Positions 1 through 4,998 of a stretch of DNA of 5,094 bases are shown piece by piece. Source of the stretch: JBDHZK01 sp039811865 (GTDB lineage: Bacteria; Actinomycetota; Actinomycetes; Propionibacteriales; Propionibacteriaceae). The DNA lies in contig JBDHZK010000166.1 in assembly GCA_039811865.1 (NCBI GenBank), positions 1-5,094 of the forward strand, given 5' to 3'. The notes beneath the pieces are model-generated. The model made no database searches and had not been told where the DNA came from. It saw nothing but the letters and a program-made list of their open reading frames with translations. Both the position numbers and the translations under genes were made by a program. Within the stretch, counting starts at the first letter, position 1; each line of letters opens with the position of its first letter.

Positions 1-42
1 CAGTGGCCCCCCCAAGCCATCGCCCGCCGGAGGGGTCGCGGC

Positions 43-60
43 ATCAACCCTTTGGTTGAT
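43..60 (-). repeat. Perfect 7-bp inverted repeat over the stop codon of the DUF1707 gene
   Basis: ATCAACC (43-49) and GGTTGAT (54-60) are perfect reverse complements with a 4-base loop. The dyad covers the last codons and the TGA stop of the minus-strand gene. It could be a short transcription-ending hairpin for that gene. No T-tract follows on the minus strand, so a classical intrinsic terminator is not supported. Confidence 0.4.
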
Positions 61-517
61 TGGCGCCTCGACGCCGCAGGTAACGATGAATGAAGTGGGT
101 CCCGGCCACACCGATGGTGCCGGCGCCCAGCGCCCCAAGGAAGAACGCCATGAAGTAGCCCGCTCCGCTGCTCATGATCAGGATGGCCGTCATGCCCACC
201 ATGCACACGGCGGCCGCGACGGCCAGGAGCGCGAGCAGCACCTCGAACACCATCAGCGCGGCGTTGGAGTGCGAGGACGCGATGGCGCGGACGCCAACCG
301 GGCTGGTCAGCGCGGGCAGATCTCGGACCAGCCGGTCAAGATCGCCCCTGGTGGTGGCGTGGATGGCGTCGGCCAACCGGATGTCCAATTCCTCTGAACT
401 CAGGCGGCCTTCGGCGAAGTGCCGGGCCAGCATGTCGCAGACCTGATCGCGCTCGGCGTCCCCGATGCGTGTGCCGGGGCCGTGCGGTCTGGGTAGGGGC
501 TGAAGCTGGTGCGACAT
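44..517 (-). CDS. DUF1707 domain membrane protein with two C-terminal transmembrane segments
   Basis: This is a 157-residue protein. Residues about 17-69 match the actinobacterial DUF1707 domain: RIGDAERD near the start, then a helix with the FAEGRLSSEELDIRL pattern, and an ending around DLDRLVRDLP. The domain is common at the N-terminus of small actinobacterial membrane proteins and its biochemical role is unknown. Two hydrophobic stretches follow, about 87-114 and 118-142, and then a basic tail (HRYLRRR). This suggests a cytoplasmic N-terminal domain anchored by a two-helix hairpin, with the tail also inside. The ATG at 517 is chosen because it leaves a short linker before the domain. No Shine-Dalgarno site precedes it, but a -10-like CACAAT ends 6 bases upstream, so the mRNA may be leaderless. 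The gene is divergent from the transporter cluster and nothing ties it to that cluster functionally. Family call is firm; function is unknown. Confidence 0.9.
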   Translation of the reverse strand: MSHQLQPLPRPHGPGTRIGDAERDQVCDMLARHFAEGRLSSEELDIRLADAIHATTRGDLDRLVRDLPALTSPVGVRAIASSHSNAALMVFEVLLALLAVAAAVCMVGMTAILIMSSGAGYFMAFFLGALGAGTIGVAGTHFIHRYLRRRGANQPKG

Positions 518-523
518 GGCGCC

Positions 524-529
524 ATTGTG
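524..529 (-). promoter_or_regulatory. Possible -10 element for a leaderless DUF1707 mRNA
   Basis: Read on the minus strand, CACAAT lies exactly 6 bases before the ATG at 517. It keeps A2, A4, A5 and T6 of the TATAAT consensus. This position fits transcription starting at the ATG itself, and the lack of any Shine-Dalgarno site agrees. No -35 hexamer is recognisable at 17-18 bases upstream. Confidence 0.3.
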
Positions 530-583
530 CGCGGCCGAAGGATCGCCGGGACAGGGGCCGGGGGGCCCAACGCTTGCGCGGAG

Positions 584-602
584 ACCGAGTCAAGACCTCG
601 GT
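584..602. repeat. Inverted repeat ACCGAG-7-CTCGGT
   Basis: The 6-bp arms are perfect and the loop is TCAAGAC. It could be an operator or an RNA hairpin in the leader of the transporter cluster. Dyads of this size arise often by chance in GC-rich DNA, so function is not established. Confidence 0.35.
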
Positions 603-655
603 GCTAGGCGGTGGCCGCAAAGGGTCACACCTTGGGCACGGGTGGAGAACTGGAG

Positions 656-674
656 TCGACGGACCGGGCGTCGA
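656..674. repeat. Inverted repeat TCGACG-7-CGTCGA
   Basis: The 6-bp arms are perfect and the loop is GACCGGG, the same 6-7-6 geometry as the dyad at 584-602, centred 72 bases away. The arm sequences differ, so the two are not copies of one binding site. Confidence 0.35.
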
Positions 675-772
675 GTGGCAACCGGACCTCGGATTTGAAA
701 CCCTGTGGGCACCGAACGCGCCGCGCGCACGGTCACAGGCACGCCCGCACGATGCCCGAGCGATAGGGACCC

Positions 773-1699
773 ATGCAGCAGAACATTCCGTTAGCCATCC
801 TGATCGTCGTCGTTGCGTCGCTGTTCTTCGCCGGGGGCGCGACGATCCAGCACTATGCGGTGACCGAGACCGGTGACGCCAAGTCCGAGCAGCGCCACAT
901 GACGCTGAAGGAGTTGTGGCAACTGATCCGGACGCCGCGCTGGTTGCTGGGTCTGGGCTGCATCACCGTCGGCGCCACTTTGCATATCGTGGGTTTGATG
1001 CTGGCGCCGGTCACGGTCGTTCAGCCGGTGGGCATCTTGGCGGTCCCCTGGTCGGTGCTGCTGGCCGCACGGGTGCACAAGCACAAGACCAACAAGATGA
1101 TCTGGGGTGGGGTCGCGCTCACGGTCTTGGGCATCTTGGTCTTCACCCTGCTGTCCGCCTCGCACGCGACCGAGGGCGCGGACGTCAGTCACCCCTGGGC
1201 GATCCCGGCCGCCTGCGTGGTCGTCTACCTGTGCGGCGCGACCCTCGGCTTCCTCGGCGCCCGCGGGCCACGCCGATACCGCAGCTTCATGTGGGCTTCG
1301 GGTGGCTCGTTCTTCTACGGCCTCGCCTCGGCGATGGTGCGCACCGTCACCGAGATCGTGCGTCAGCTCGACTGGACGACCCACCATCTGTTCTGGATCT
1401 CGGTCCCGTTGCTGATCGGCACCTACGTGCTGGGCGGCTGGATGATTCAGCAGGCGTACGCCACGGGGCCGGCCGAGGGAGTGGTGGGATCGATGACGAC
1501 CACCGACCCGGTGGTGGCCGTCGTCTTCGGGCTGGCGGTGCTGGGGGAGGGCGCCCACCTCACCTTGGGTGCGTCCGCCGGAATGTTCGTCTCCGCCGCG
1601 GTAGCCGTGCTGGGTGTCCTGATGCTCATCAGGTATCACCCCGAAGTGCAGGCGCAGCTGGCCGCCAGCGACGTGGGCGAGCCCGCCTCCGATCGGTAG
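773..1699 (+). CDS. DMT superfamily (EamA/NIPA-like) membrane transporter
   Basis: This 308-residue integral membrane protein has about nine hydrophobic segments, near residues 5-28, 57-77, 81-100, 109-129, 141-162, 172-190, 205-226, 234-258 and 264-287, arranged as two related halves as in drug/metabolite transporters. The first half carries LAPVTVVQPVGILAVP (77-92), a stretch that resembles the NIPA magnesium-transporter and related EamA families. The second half ends in the typical TDPVVAVVFGLAVLGEG (244-260) and a closing GASAGMFVSAAVAVLGV helix. A short polar tail follows. The ATG at 773 is the only reasonable start: an in-frame TAG sits at 764-766, and AGGGA at 765-769 gives a weak, closely spaced ribosome site. 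It leads a cluster with two glycosyltransferases, so it may move a glycolipid, lipid-linked sugar or precursor; some DMT proteins (ArnE/ArnF) do this. Metal or metabolite transport is equally open. Fold is certain, substrate unknown. Confidence 0.9.
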   Translation: MQQNIPLAILIVVVASLFFAGGATIQHYAVTETGDAKSEQRHMTLKELWQLIRTPRWLLGLGCITVGATLHIVGLMLAPVTVVQPVGILAVPWSVLLAARVHKHKTNKMIWGGVALTVLGILVFTLLSASHATEGADVSHPWAIPAACVVVYLCGATLGFLGARGPRRYRSFMWASGGSFFYGLASAMVRTVTEIVRQLDWTTHHLFWISVPLLIGTYVLGGWMIQQAYATGPAEGVVGSMTTTDPVVAVVFGLAVLGEGAHLTLGASAGMFVSAAVAVLGVLMLIRYHPEVQAQLAASDVGEPASDR

Positions 1700-1700
1700 G
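1695..1700 (+). promoter_or_regulatory. Shine-Dalgarno site selecting the ATG start of the first glycosyltransferase
   Basis: GGTAGG lies 8 bases before the ATG at 1709 and overlaps the TAG stop (1697-1699) of the transporter gene. The rival in-frame GTG at 1700 directly follows that stop and has no purine-rich site at a workable distance. This decides the start at 1709 and implies translational coupling. Confidence 0.6.
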
Positions 1701-1708
1701 TGCTTCAG

Positions 1709-2944
1709 ATGACGGCGGGCGGCACGCCCGAGATCCGGCGCGTAGCCGTGGTCAGCGACTATTCGATGACCACGCTCGGTGGGGCCGAGACTGCCTACTT
1801 CGAACAGGTGCGCACCCTCGGCACGAGGTTCGAGGTGACCGCGATGTCGCCGGAATGCCCGAAGTTGTCGCTGCTGGGCAGCTATCCGGGCGTGACGGCC
1901 GTCCCGGTACCGGTGTGGTTCCGCGTGCCGAACCTCGGCCTCCCCGTCGCCAGAAACACAGCCGCGCTGCGGCGCTTCTTCGAGCGGGAGTTTCGCACCC
2001 GCCGGATCGACGTCGTCCATCTGCATTCGGAGTTCGCGGTGGCCGCGGCGGCCCTGGCGGCCGCCAAGAGCCTGCGCATCCCGGTGGTAGAAACCGTGCA
2101 CACCTTCTTTTGGCAGACGCGCTGGCCGATCCAGCACCTGCTGGCGCTCGGGACGCCGAACTACCACCGATTCGTCACGGGGCTGAAGCCCAGCAAAGCG
2201 GTCCTGGACGCCAGCCCCGGCAACTCGGCCCTCCGCAATATGACGCTGACCGTCGCCCGCGAGGTGGATCGGGTGATCTCACCGTCGTCCCATCAGGCGC
2301 GGCGGCTGGTCGAGGCGGGGCTGCAGCGCGTCGATGTCATTCCGAACACGATGGCTTTCCCGCCCGGAGCCGAGCCGCTCACCGAGGCGGGGCCGCCACT
2401 CCGGCTGGTCTGGATCGGTCGCTTCGTCGCCGAGAAGCGGATTCTGCCGTTCGTCCTGGCTTGCGTCGCCGCCCTGAAGCGGCTGCCCCAGGGCGCCCTT
2501 GAGGTGGACATCCTGGGCGACGGGGAGCAGCACAAGGCTGCTGTGGCCTTGGCGGAGGCGTTCCCGCAGATCCGGTTCCAGGGGCGGGTGCCGCACGACC
2601 GCGTCCAGCAGTTGATCTCCGCCGCGCATATCTCGGTGCTGACCTCGATCGGTTGGGACAACCAGCCGATGACCGTGGTGGAGGCGATCACCGCCCTGCG
2701 CGGGGTGATCTATTGCGATCCCGAACTGACCGAGGGGTTGCAGGGCCCGGGCATCCCCGCCTTCGGTGACGAGCTGGTGCTGGCCAACGTCATCGTGCGG
2801 TTGGCTCAGCGGCCCGGCGAGGTGATCGCAGCCTCGCATGCTGCTGTCGAGGCCCGGGCCGAGTTCGGCGTCCAGACCTTCCTGAACCGGACCGCGGCCT
2901 GCTACGCGGCGGCGGCACAGCGGGTCGCCGGCAATCCGGGTTGA
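1709..2944 (+). CDS. Glycosyltransferase family 4 (GT-B fold) with divergent catalytic loop
   Basis: This is a 411-residue retaining-type GT4 enzyme of usual length. The N-terminal acceptor domain has the GGAET loop (24-28), a VHLHSEF segment (103-109) and TVH (129-131), where the histidine is usually near the active site. The C-terminal nucleotide-sugar domain begins near 231 with VWIGRFVAEKR (R238 and K243 are the expected phosphate-binding pair), then DILGDGE (267-273), F-x-G-R-V near 290-294, and the catalytic region around 315-336. There the usual E-x7-E is D317-x7-E325, and the normal G-x-P after the second Glu is replaced by TALRG. No signal peptide or membrane helix is seen, so it acts in the cytoplasm or at the inner membrane face. 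It is 9 bases downstream of the transporter and in the same frame. Starting at the GTG at 1700 would add three residues. Sugar donor and acceptor cannot be assigned. Confidence 0.92.
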   Translation: MTAGGTPEIRRVAVVSDYSMTTLGGAETAYFEQVRTLGTRFEVTAMSPECPKLSLLGSYPGVTAVPVPVWFRVPNLGLPVARNTAALRRFFEREFRTRRIDVVHLHSEFAVAAAALAAAKSLRIPVVETVHTFFWQTRWPIQHLLALGTPNYHRFVTGLKPSKAVLDASPGNSALRNMTLTVAREVDRVISPSSHQARRLVEAGLQRVDVIPNTMAFPPGAEPLTEAGPPLRLVWIGRFVAEKRILPFVLACVAALKRLPQGALEVDILGDGEQHKAAVALAEAFPQIRFQGRVPHDRVQQLISAAHISVLTSIGWDNQPMTVVEAITALRGVIYCDPELTEGLQGPGIPAFGDELVLANVIVRLAQRPGEVIAASHAAVEARAEFGVQTFLNRTAACYAAAAQRVAGNPG

Positions 2945-2958
2945 ATACGAACCATTCG

Positions 2959-2979
2959 TCGACTCTGACGAGAAGTCGA
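2959..2979 (+). repeat. Small inverted repeat between the two glycosyltransferase genes
   Basis: TCGACT (2959-2964) pairs with AGTCGA (2974-2979) over a 9-base loop. An overlapping alternative pairs TCGTC (2956-2960) with GACGA (2967-2971), and the two cannot form together. No T-run follows, so it is not a convincing terminator. It lies 15 bases before the ribosome site of the next gene. Confidence 0.3.
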
Positions 2980-2993
2980 ACCAAGAAGCCGAA

Positions 2994-2999
2994 GAGGAG
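2994..2999 (+). promoter_or_regulatory. Strong Shine-Dalgarno site for the second glycosyltransferase
   Basis: GAGGAG ends 9 bases before the GTG at 3009. It is the best ribosome site in the window and fixes a GTG start that would otherwise be uncertain. The 64-base gap before this gene suggests it is translated independently of the upstream gene even if co-transcribed. Confidence 0.75.
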
Positions 3000-3008
3000 A
3001 AGTTACCC

Positions 3009-4184
3009 GTGCGAGTCCTGATCGCCACCGATACCTACCCGCCCACCATCAACGGTGCAGCACGCTTCACCGAGCGGTTGGCGAAGGGGCTCGCCGGCCG
3101 TGGCCACGACGTCCATGTCGTCTACCCGTCGCCCTCGGGGAAGACCGAAACGGTGCGGGCGGAGGGGGTCACGTTCCATCGTCGCTACTCGGTGGCCTAT
3201 CCCTTCTACGACAAGTTTCGACTCTCACCGCCGCTGAGCATCCCGAGCGGGAGGCTGGTGGACGCGATCGCGCCGGACGTCATCCATCTGCAGGACCACT
3301 TCTGGCTGTGCTCGGCCATCGCCGGCTCGGCACGCTATCGAAACCTGCCGGTGATCGCGACCAACCACCTCATGCCGGAGAACTTCTTCGACCACGTTCC
3401 GGTACCGGCGTGGATGCGTGGGATCGGCTCGAAGTGGGTGTGGACGGAGTTGGAGCGGGTGTTCCGTTCGGTGTCGCAAGTCACTTCCCCGACGCCCAAG
3501 GCGGTGGAGTTGCTGATGCGTGCGACGAAGTTCAGTGACGCGATCGCCGTCTCCAATGGAGTCGACACGGCACCGTACGCCGCCGCCGCTGCTGCGGCCA
3601 AGGTGAGTCCCGGCTGTTACTCGCCGAACCCGATCGTGCTGTTCGTCGGACGGCTCGACCAAGAAAAGCGCGTCAACGAACTGATCGCCGCCTTCGCCGG
3701 CCTCCCCGAGGCGCTCAACGCCACGCTGGAGATCGTGGGGGACGGCTCGCTGCGCGGTGAACTGCAGCGCCAGGCGCAGCGGTTGGGGGTGGCCGACCGG
3801 GTGAAGTTCCTCGGCTTCGTGGGCGACGCCGAACTCCTGGCCGCCTACGCCAGGGCCGACCTGTTCTGTATGCCGGGGGTAGCGGAGTTGCAGAGCTTGG
3901 TGACGTTGGAGTCGATGTCGGCCGGAAAACCGGTGATCGCGGCCAACGCCATGGCGTTGCCGCACCTGGTGCACACCGGGGAGAACGGCTTCTTGTTCAC
4001 CCCCGGGAATGTGGATGAGTTGCGGGGCCGGCTGGTGACCTTGCTGTCGGACGCTGACCTGCGGGAGCGGATGGGGTCGGCGAGCAAGGAAATCGTGGCC
4101 GCGCACTCGATGGCCAGCACGCTGGAGATCTTCGAGGGCTTGTATGCCAAGGCCATTGCCGAGAAGGGGCCAGCCGCACGCTGA
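3009..4184 (+). CDS. Glycosyltransferase family 4, similar to glycolipid-type glucosyl/mannosyltransferases
   Basis: This 391-residue enzyme has a complete GT4 architecture. The start MRVLIATDTYPPTINGAAR carries the glycine-rich acceptor-side loop (N15-G16). VIHLQDHFW (91-99) and ATNHLMPENFFDHVP (117-131) follow; an H/N-rich loop of this kind is seen in diacylglycerol glucosyltransferase-like and PimB/MgtA-like GT4 proteins. The second Rossmann domain starts near 208 after VSNGVD (181-186) and an alanine-rich linker (191-197). It shows LFVGRLDQEKR (R215 and K220), EIVGDGSLR (241-249), VKFLGFV (265-271), and a canonical E293-x7-E301 followed by SAGKPVIAAN. The enzyme is expected to be a retaining, nucleotide-sugar-dependent transferase at the cytoplasmic membrane face; there is no membrane segment. 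Context with a transporter and another GT4 suggests sequential glycosylation of an envelope acceptor. The glycolipid reading is inference; capsule or other glycan synthesis remains possible. Confidence 0.93.
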   Translation: MRVLIATDTYPPTINGAARFTERLAKGLAGRGHDVHVVYPSPSGKTETVRAEGVTFHRRYSVAYPFYDKFRLSPPLSIPSGRLVDAIAPDVIHLQDHFWLCSAIAGSARYRNLPVIATNHLMPENFFDHVPVPAWMRGIGSKWVWTELERVFRSVSQVTSPTPKAVELLMRATKFSDAIAVSNGVDTAPYAAAAAAAKVSPGCYSPNPIVLFVGRLDQEKRVNELIAAFAGLPEALNATLEIVGDGSLRGELQRQAQRLGVADRVKFLGFVGDAELLAAYARADLFCMPGVAELQSLVTLESMSAGKPVIAANAMALPHLVHTGENGFLFTPGNVDELRGRLVTLLSDADLRERMGSASKEIVAAHSMASTLEIFEGLYAKAIAEKGPAAR

Positions 4185-4196
4185 GGGTCAGGCCTT
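4164..4196. terminator. Possible bidirectional hairpin at the convergent gene ends
   Basis: AAGGGGCC (4164-4171) can pair with GGCCTT (4191-4196) if two Gs bulge out, and inside it CAGC (4171-4174) can pair with GCTG (4180-4183) as a competing stem. Both convergent stop codons lie within this stretch. Neither strand has a following T-tract, so this is at best a weak or Rho-assisted terminator. Confidence 0.2.
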
Positions 4197-4886
4197 GATC
4201 GCGAGAGCGGACACCTGGCGTCGGTCGGCCGTGGTGAGAATCACCATCCCGGCGCCGCGGGTCATCTCGAAGGTGACGTAGCCCTCAACCGAGCCGCCGG
4301 GATCGATGTTTCCGGTCGTCAGTTCGGGCGAGGTCCCGCCGGTGGTCGGTTCGATGATCGACGACGTCGACGTTTCGAAAACGTAGAACCCGTACGACAT
4401 CGGGCCCTTGCGGCAACTGACCTTGACCTTGACGGTCAACTTATCGCCGTCCCAGCGCTGGTCGAGCAGGGACCAGGTGCCGGCCGAGCCCTCGTCGGCA
4501 CCGGTGAACTCGATCGTGTAGGGGTCGCGCGAGGGTCGGGCCGACGAAGCGGAGACGGTCGGCGGCATCGTCGTGGCCAGGGGCGGCTCGGGGTGCCAGA
4601 ACAGTCCGATCCCGACGACCAGCGCCAGCACCGTGAGAATGGCGATGGTCAAGGTCAGCGGCAGTCGCGACTTCGGCTTGCTGAACTGGCCGATCCTCGT
4701 GTGCGGTGGCGGCGCCTCTCCGAACGGCTGGGTTGGGGGACGTCCCGACGGCTCGGGCCAGTTGGTTGCCGGGCCGTCGAAGCTGGGGCCGCGCTCTTGC
4801 TGCCAGGGTGAGCGGACTTCCCATGGGCCGGTGTTGGCTGGCTGACCCGGTTGCTGGGATCCCGGCCAGCCGGGCGGTTGAGTCAT
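4188..4886 (-). CDS. Proline-rich single-pass membrane protein with extracellular beta-type domain
   Basis: This 232-residue protein has a Pro/Gln/Gly/Trp-rich cytoplasmic region (1-70), a basic stop (KPKSR, 70-74), one strong membrane helix (about 75-97), a Ser/Thr/Pro-rich linker (100-120), and an extracellular domain (about 121-232) with alternating beta-strand pattern. Examples are the TVKVKVSC, YGFYVFET and VEGYVTFEM strands, with a GGSVEGYVTFE turn like that in DUF4352-type immunoglobulin-like domains. The one cysteine in the chain, C158, follows the TVKVKV strand, so there is no internal disulfide and no lipobox. The topology is N-terminus inside, C-terminus outside. The ATG at 4886 is the only start, since an in-frame TAG lies 9 bases upstream (4898-4896). 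No Shine-Dalgarno site is present, but a TAGCCT element fits a leaderless mRNA. I do not recognise a specific function. It is convergent with the glycosyltransferase cluster and probably separate from it. Confidence 0.85.
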   Translation of the reverse strand: MTQPPGWPGSQQPGQPANTGPWEVRSPWQQERGPSFDGPATNWPEPSGRPPTQPFGEAPPPHTRIGQFSKPKSRLPLTLTIAILTVLALVVGIGLFWHPEPPLATTMPPTVSASSARPSRDPYTIEFTGADEGSAGTWSLLDQRWDGDKLTVKVKVSCRKGPMSYGFYVFETSTSSIIEPTTGGTSPELTTGNIDPGGSVEGYVTFEMTRGAGMVILTTADRRQVSALAIKA

Positions 4887-4892
4887 GGTGTC

Positions 4893-4898
4893 AGGCTA
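4893..4898 (-). promoter_or_regulatory. -10 element for a leaderless mRNA of the Pro-rich membrane protein gene
   Basis: On the minus strand TAGCCT matches TANNNT and ends 6 bases before the ATG at 4886. That is the spacing expected if transcription starts at the A of the ATG. It lies mostly inside the 8-bp palindrome GGCTAGCC (4894-4901). No clear -35 is visible, which is common for actinobacterial promoters. Confidence 0.5.
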
Positions 4899-4901
4899 GC
4901 C

Positions 4902-4919
4902 GCGGGCTCCCTGGCCCGC
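4902..4919. repeat. GC-rich inverted repeat GCGGGC-6-GCCCGC
   Basis: The 6-bp perfect arms have a TCCCTG loop and lie in the divergent region, upstream of the predicted -10 of the minus-strand gene. They occupy the spacer to any -35, so a DNA-binding role is more likely than an RNA hairpin. A chance origin is possible in DNA this rich in GC. Confidence 0.3.
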
Positions 4920-4939
4920 AGCGCGCGACCTTGGGCGAC

Positions 4940-4948
4940 TTTTCCACA
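4940..4948 (+). promoter_or_regulatory. Single DnaA-box-like 9-mer
   Basis: TTTTCCACA fits the relaxed DnaA-box consensus TTWTNCACA. It is alone in the 112-base divergent region, so it is not an origin. It could be a DnaA-controlled promoter site or a chance match. Confidence 0.25.
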
Positions 4949-4961
4949 GATTCGTCCGGGC

Positions 4962-4992
4962 GTGACGATTCGGCGACCGCCGTGCCGATGGT
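4962..4992 (+). promoter_or_regulatory. Weak candidate promoter for the DUF4192 gene
   Basis: GTGACG (4962-4967) keeps four bases of TTGACA, and GATGGT (4987-4992) keeps A2, T3 and T6 of TATAAT and ends 6 bases before the ATG at 4999. The 19-base spacer is long. The position suits a leaderless start, and no Shine-Dalgarno site is present. Confidence 0.25.
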
Positions 4993-4998
4993 CCGGTC

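Larger units (their letters stand above)
518..772. other. Divergent intergenic region between the DUF1707 gene and the transporter cluster
   Basis: These 255 bases separate two outward-facing genes and should hold promoters for both. I see no convincing open gene: the plus-strand frame open from about 469 to 876 enters the transporter out of frame and resembles nothing known. Visible structure is two 6-bp dyads with 7-base loops (584-602 and 656-674), a GC-rich hairpin (555-568), and a 7-bp direct repeat GGTCACA at 623-629 and 731-737. TA dinucleotides occur only at 604 and 764, so no TANNNT -10 element is present on the plus strand. The promoter for the transporter cluster could not be located. 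Confidence 0.6.

Noticed and set aside
1..20. Possible start of another minus-strand gene (ATG at 20-18 reading M-A-W-G-G-H)
   Set aside because: Only six codons are visible, with a C7 run inside and no clear ribosome site, so a gene cannot be supported.
469..876. A plus-strand frame filling the first divergent intergenic region
   Set aside because: It overlaps the starts of both neighbours out of frame and the peptide is low-complexity Arg/Gly-rich, so it is probably chance.
791..2167. A 458-codon minus-strand open frame opposite the transporter
   Set aside because: Its composition (His, Arg, Gln, Asp-rich) is the typical antisense shadow of GC-rich genes, with no membrane or domain signature and no ribosome site.
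916..2502. A 528-codon plus-strand open frame across the transporter and first glycosyltransferase
   Set aside because: It is out of frame with two well-supported genes, its product is Arg/Gly/Asp-rich with no domain pattern, and long open shadow frames are expected in GC-rich coding DNA.
3571..3600. GCC/GCT-type simple repeat in the second glycosyltransferase
   Set aside because: It encodes a seven-alanine linker between the two Rossmann domains (residues 191-197), an ordinary product of GC-rich codon use.
3225..4106. A 293-codon minus-strand open frame opposite the second glycosyltransferase
   Set aside because: It lies wholly antisense to a canonical GT4 gene and has shadow-like composition.
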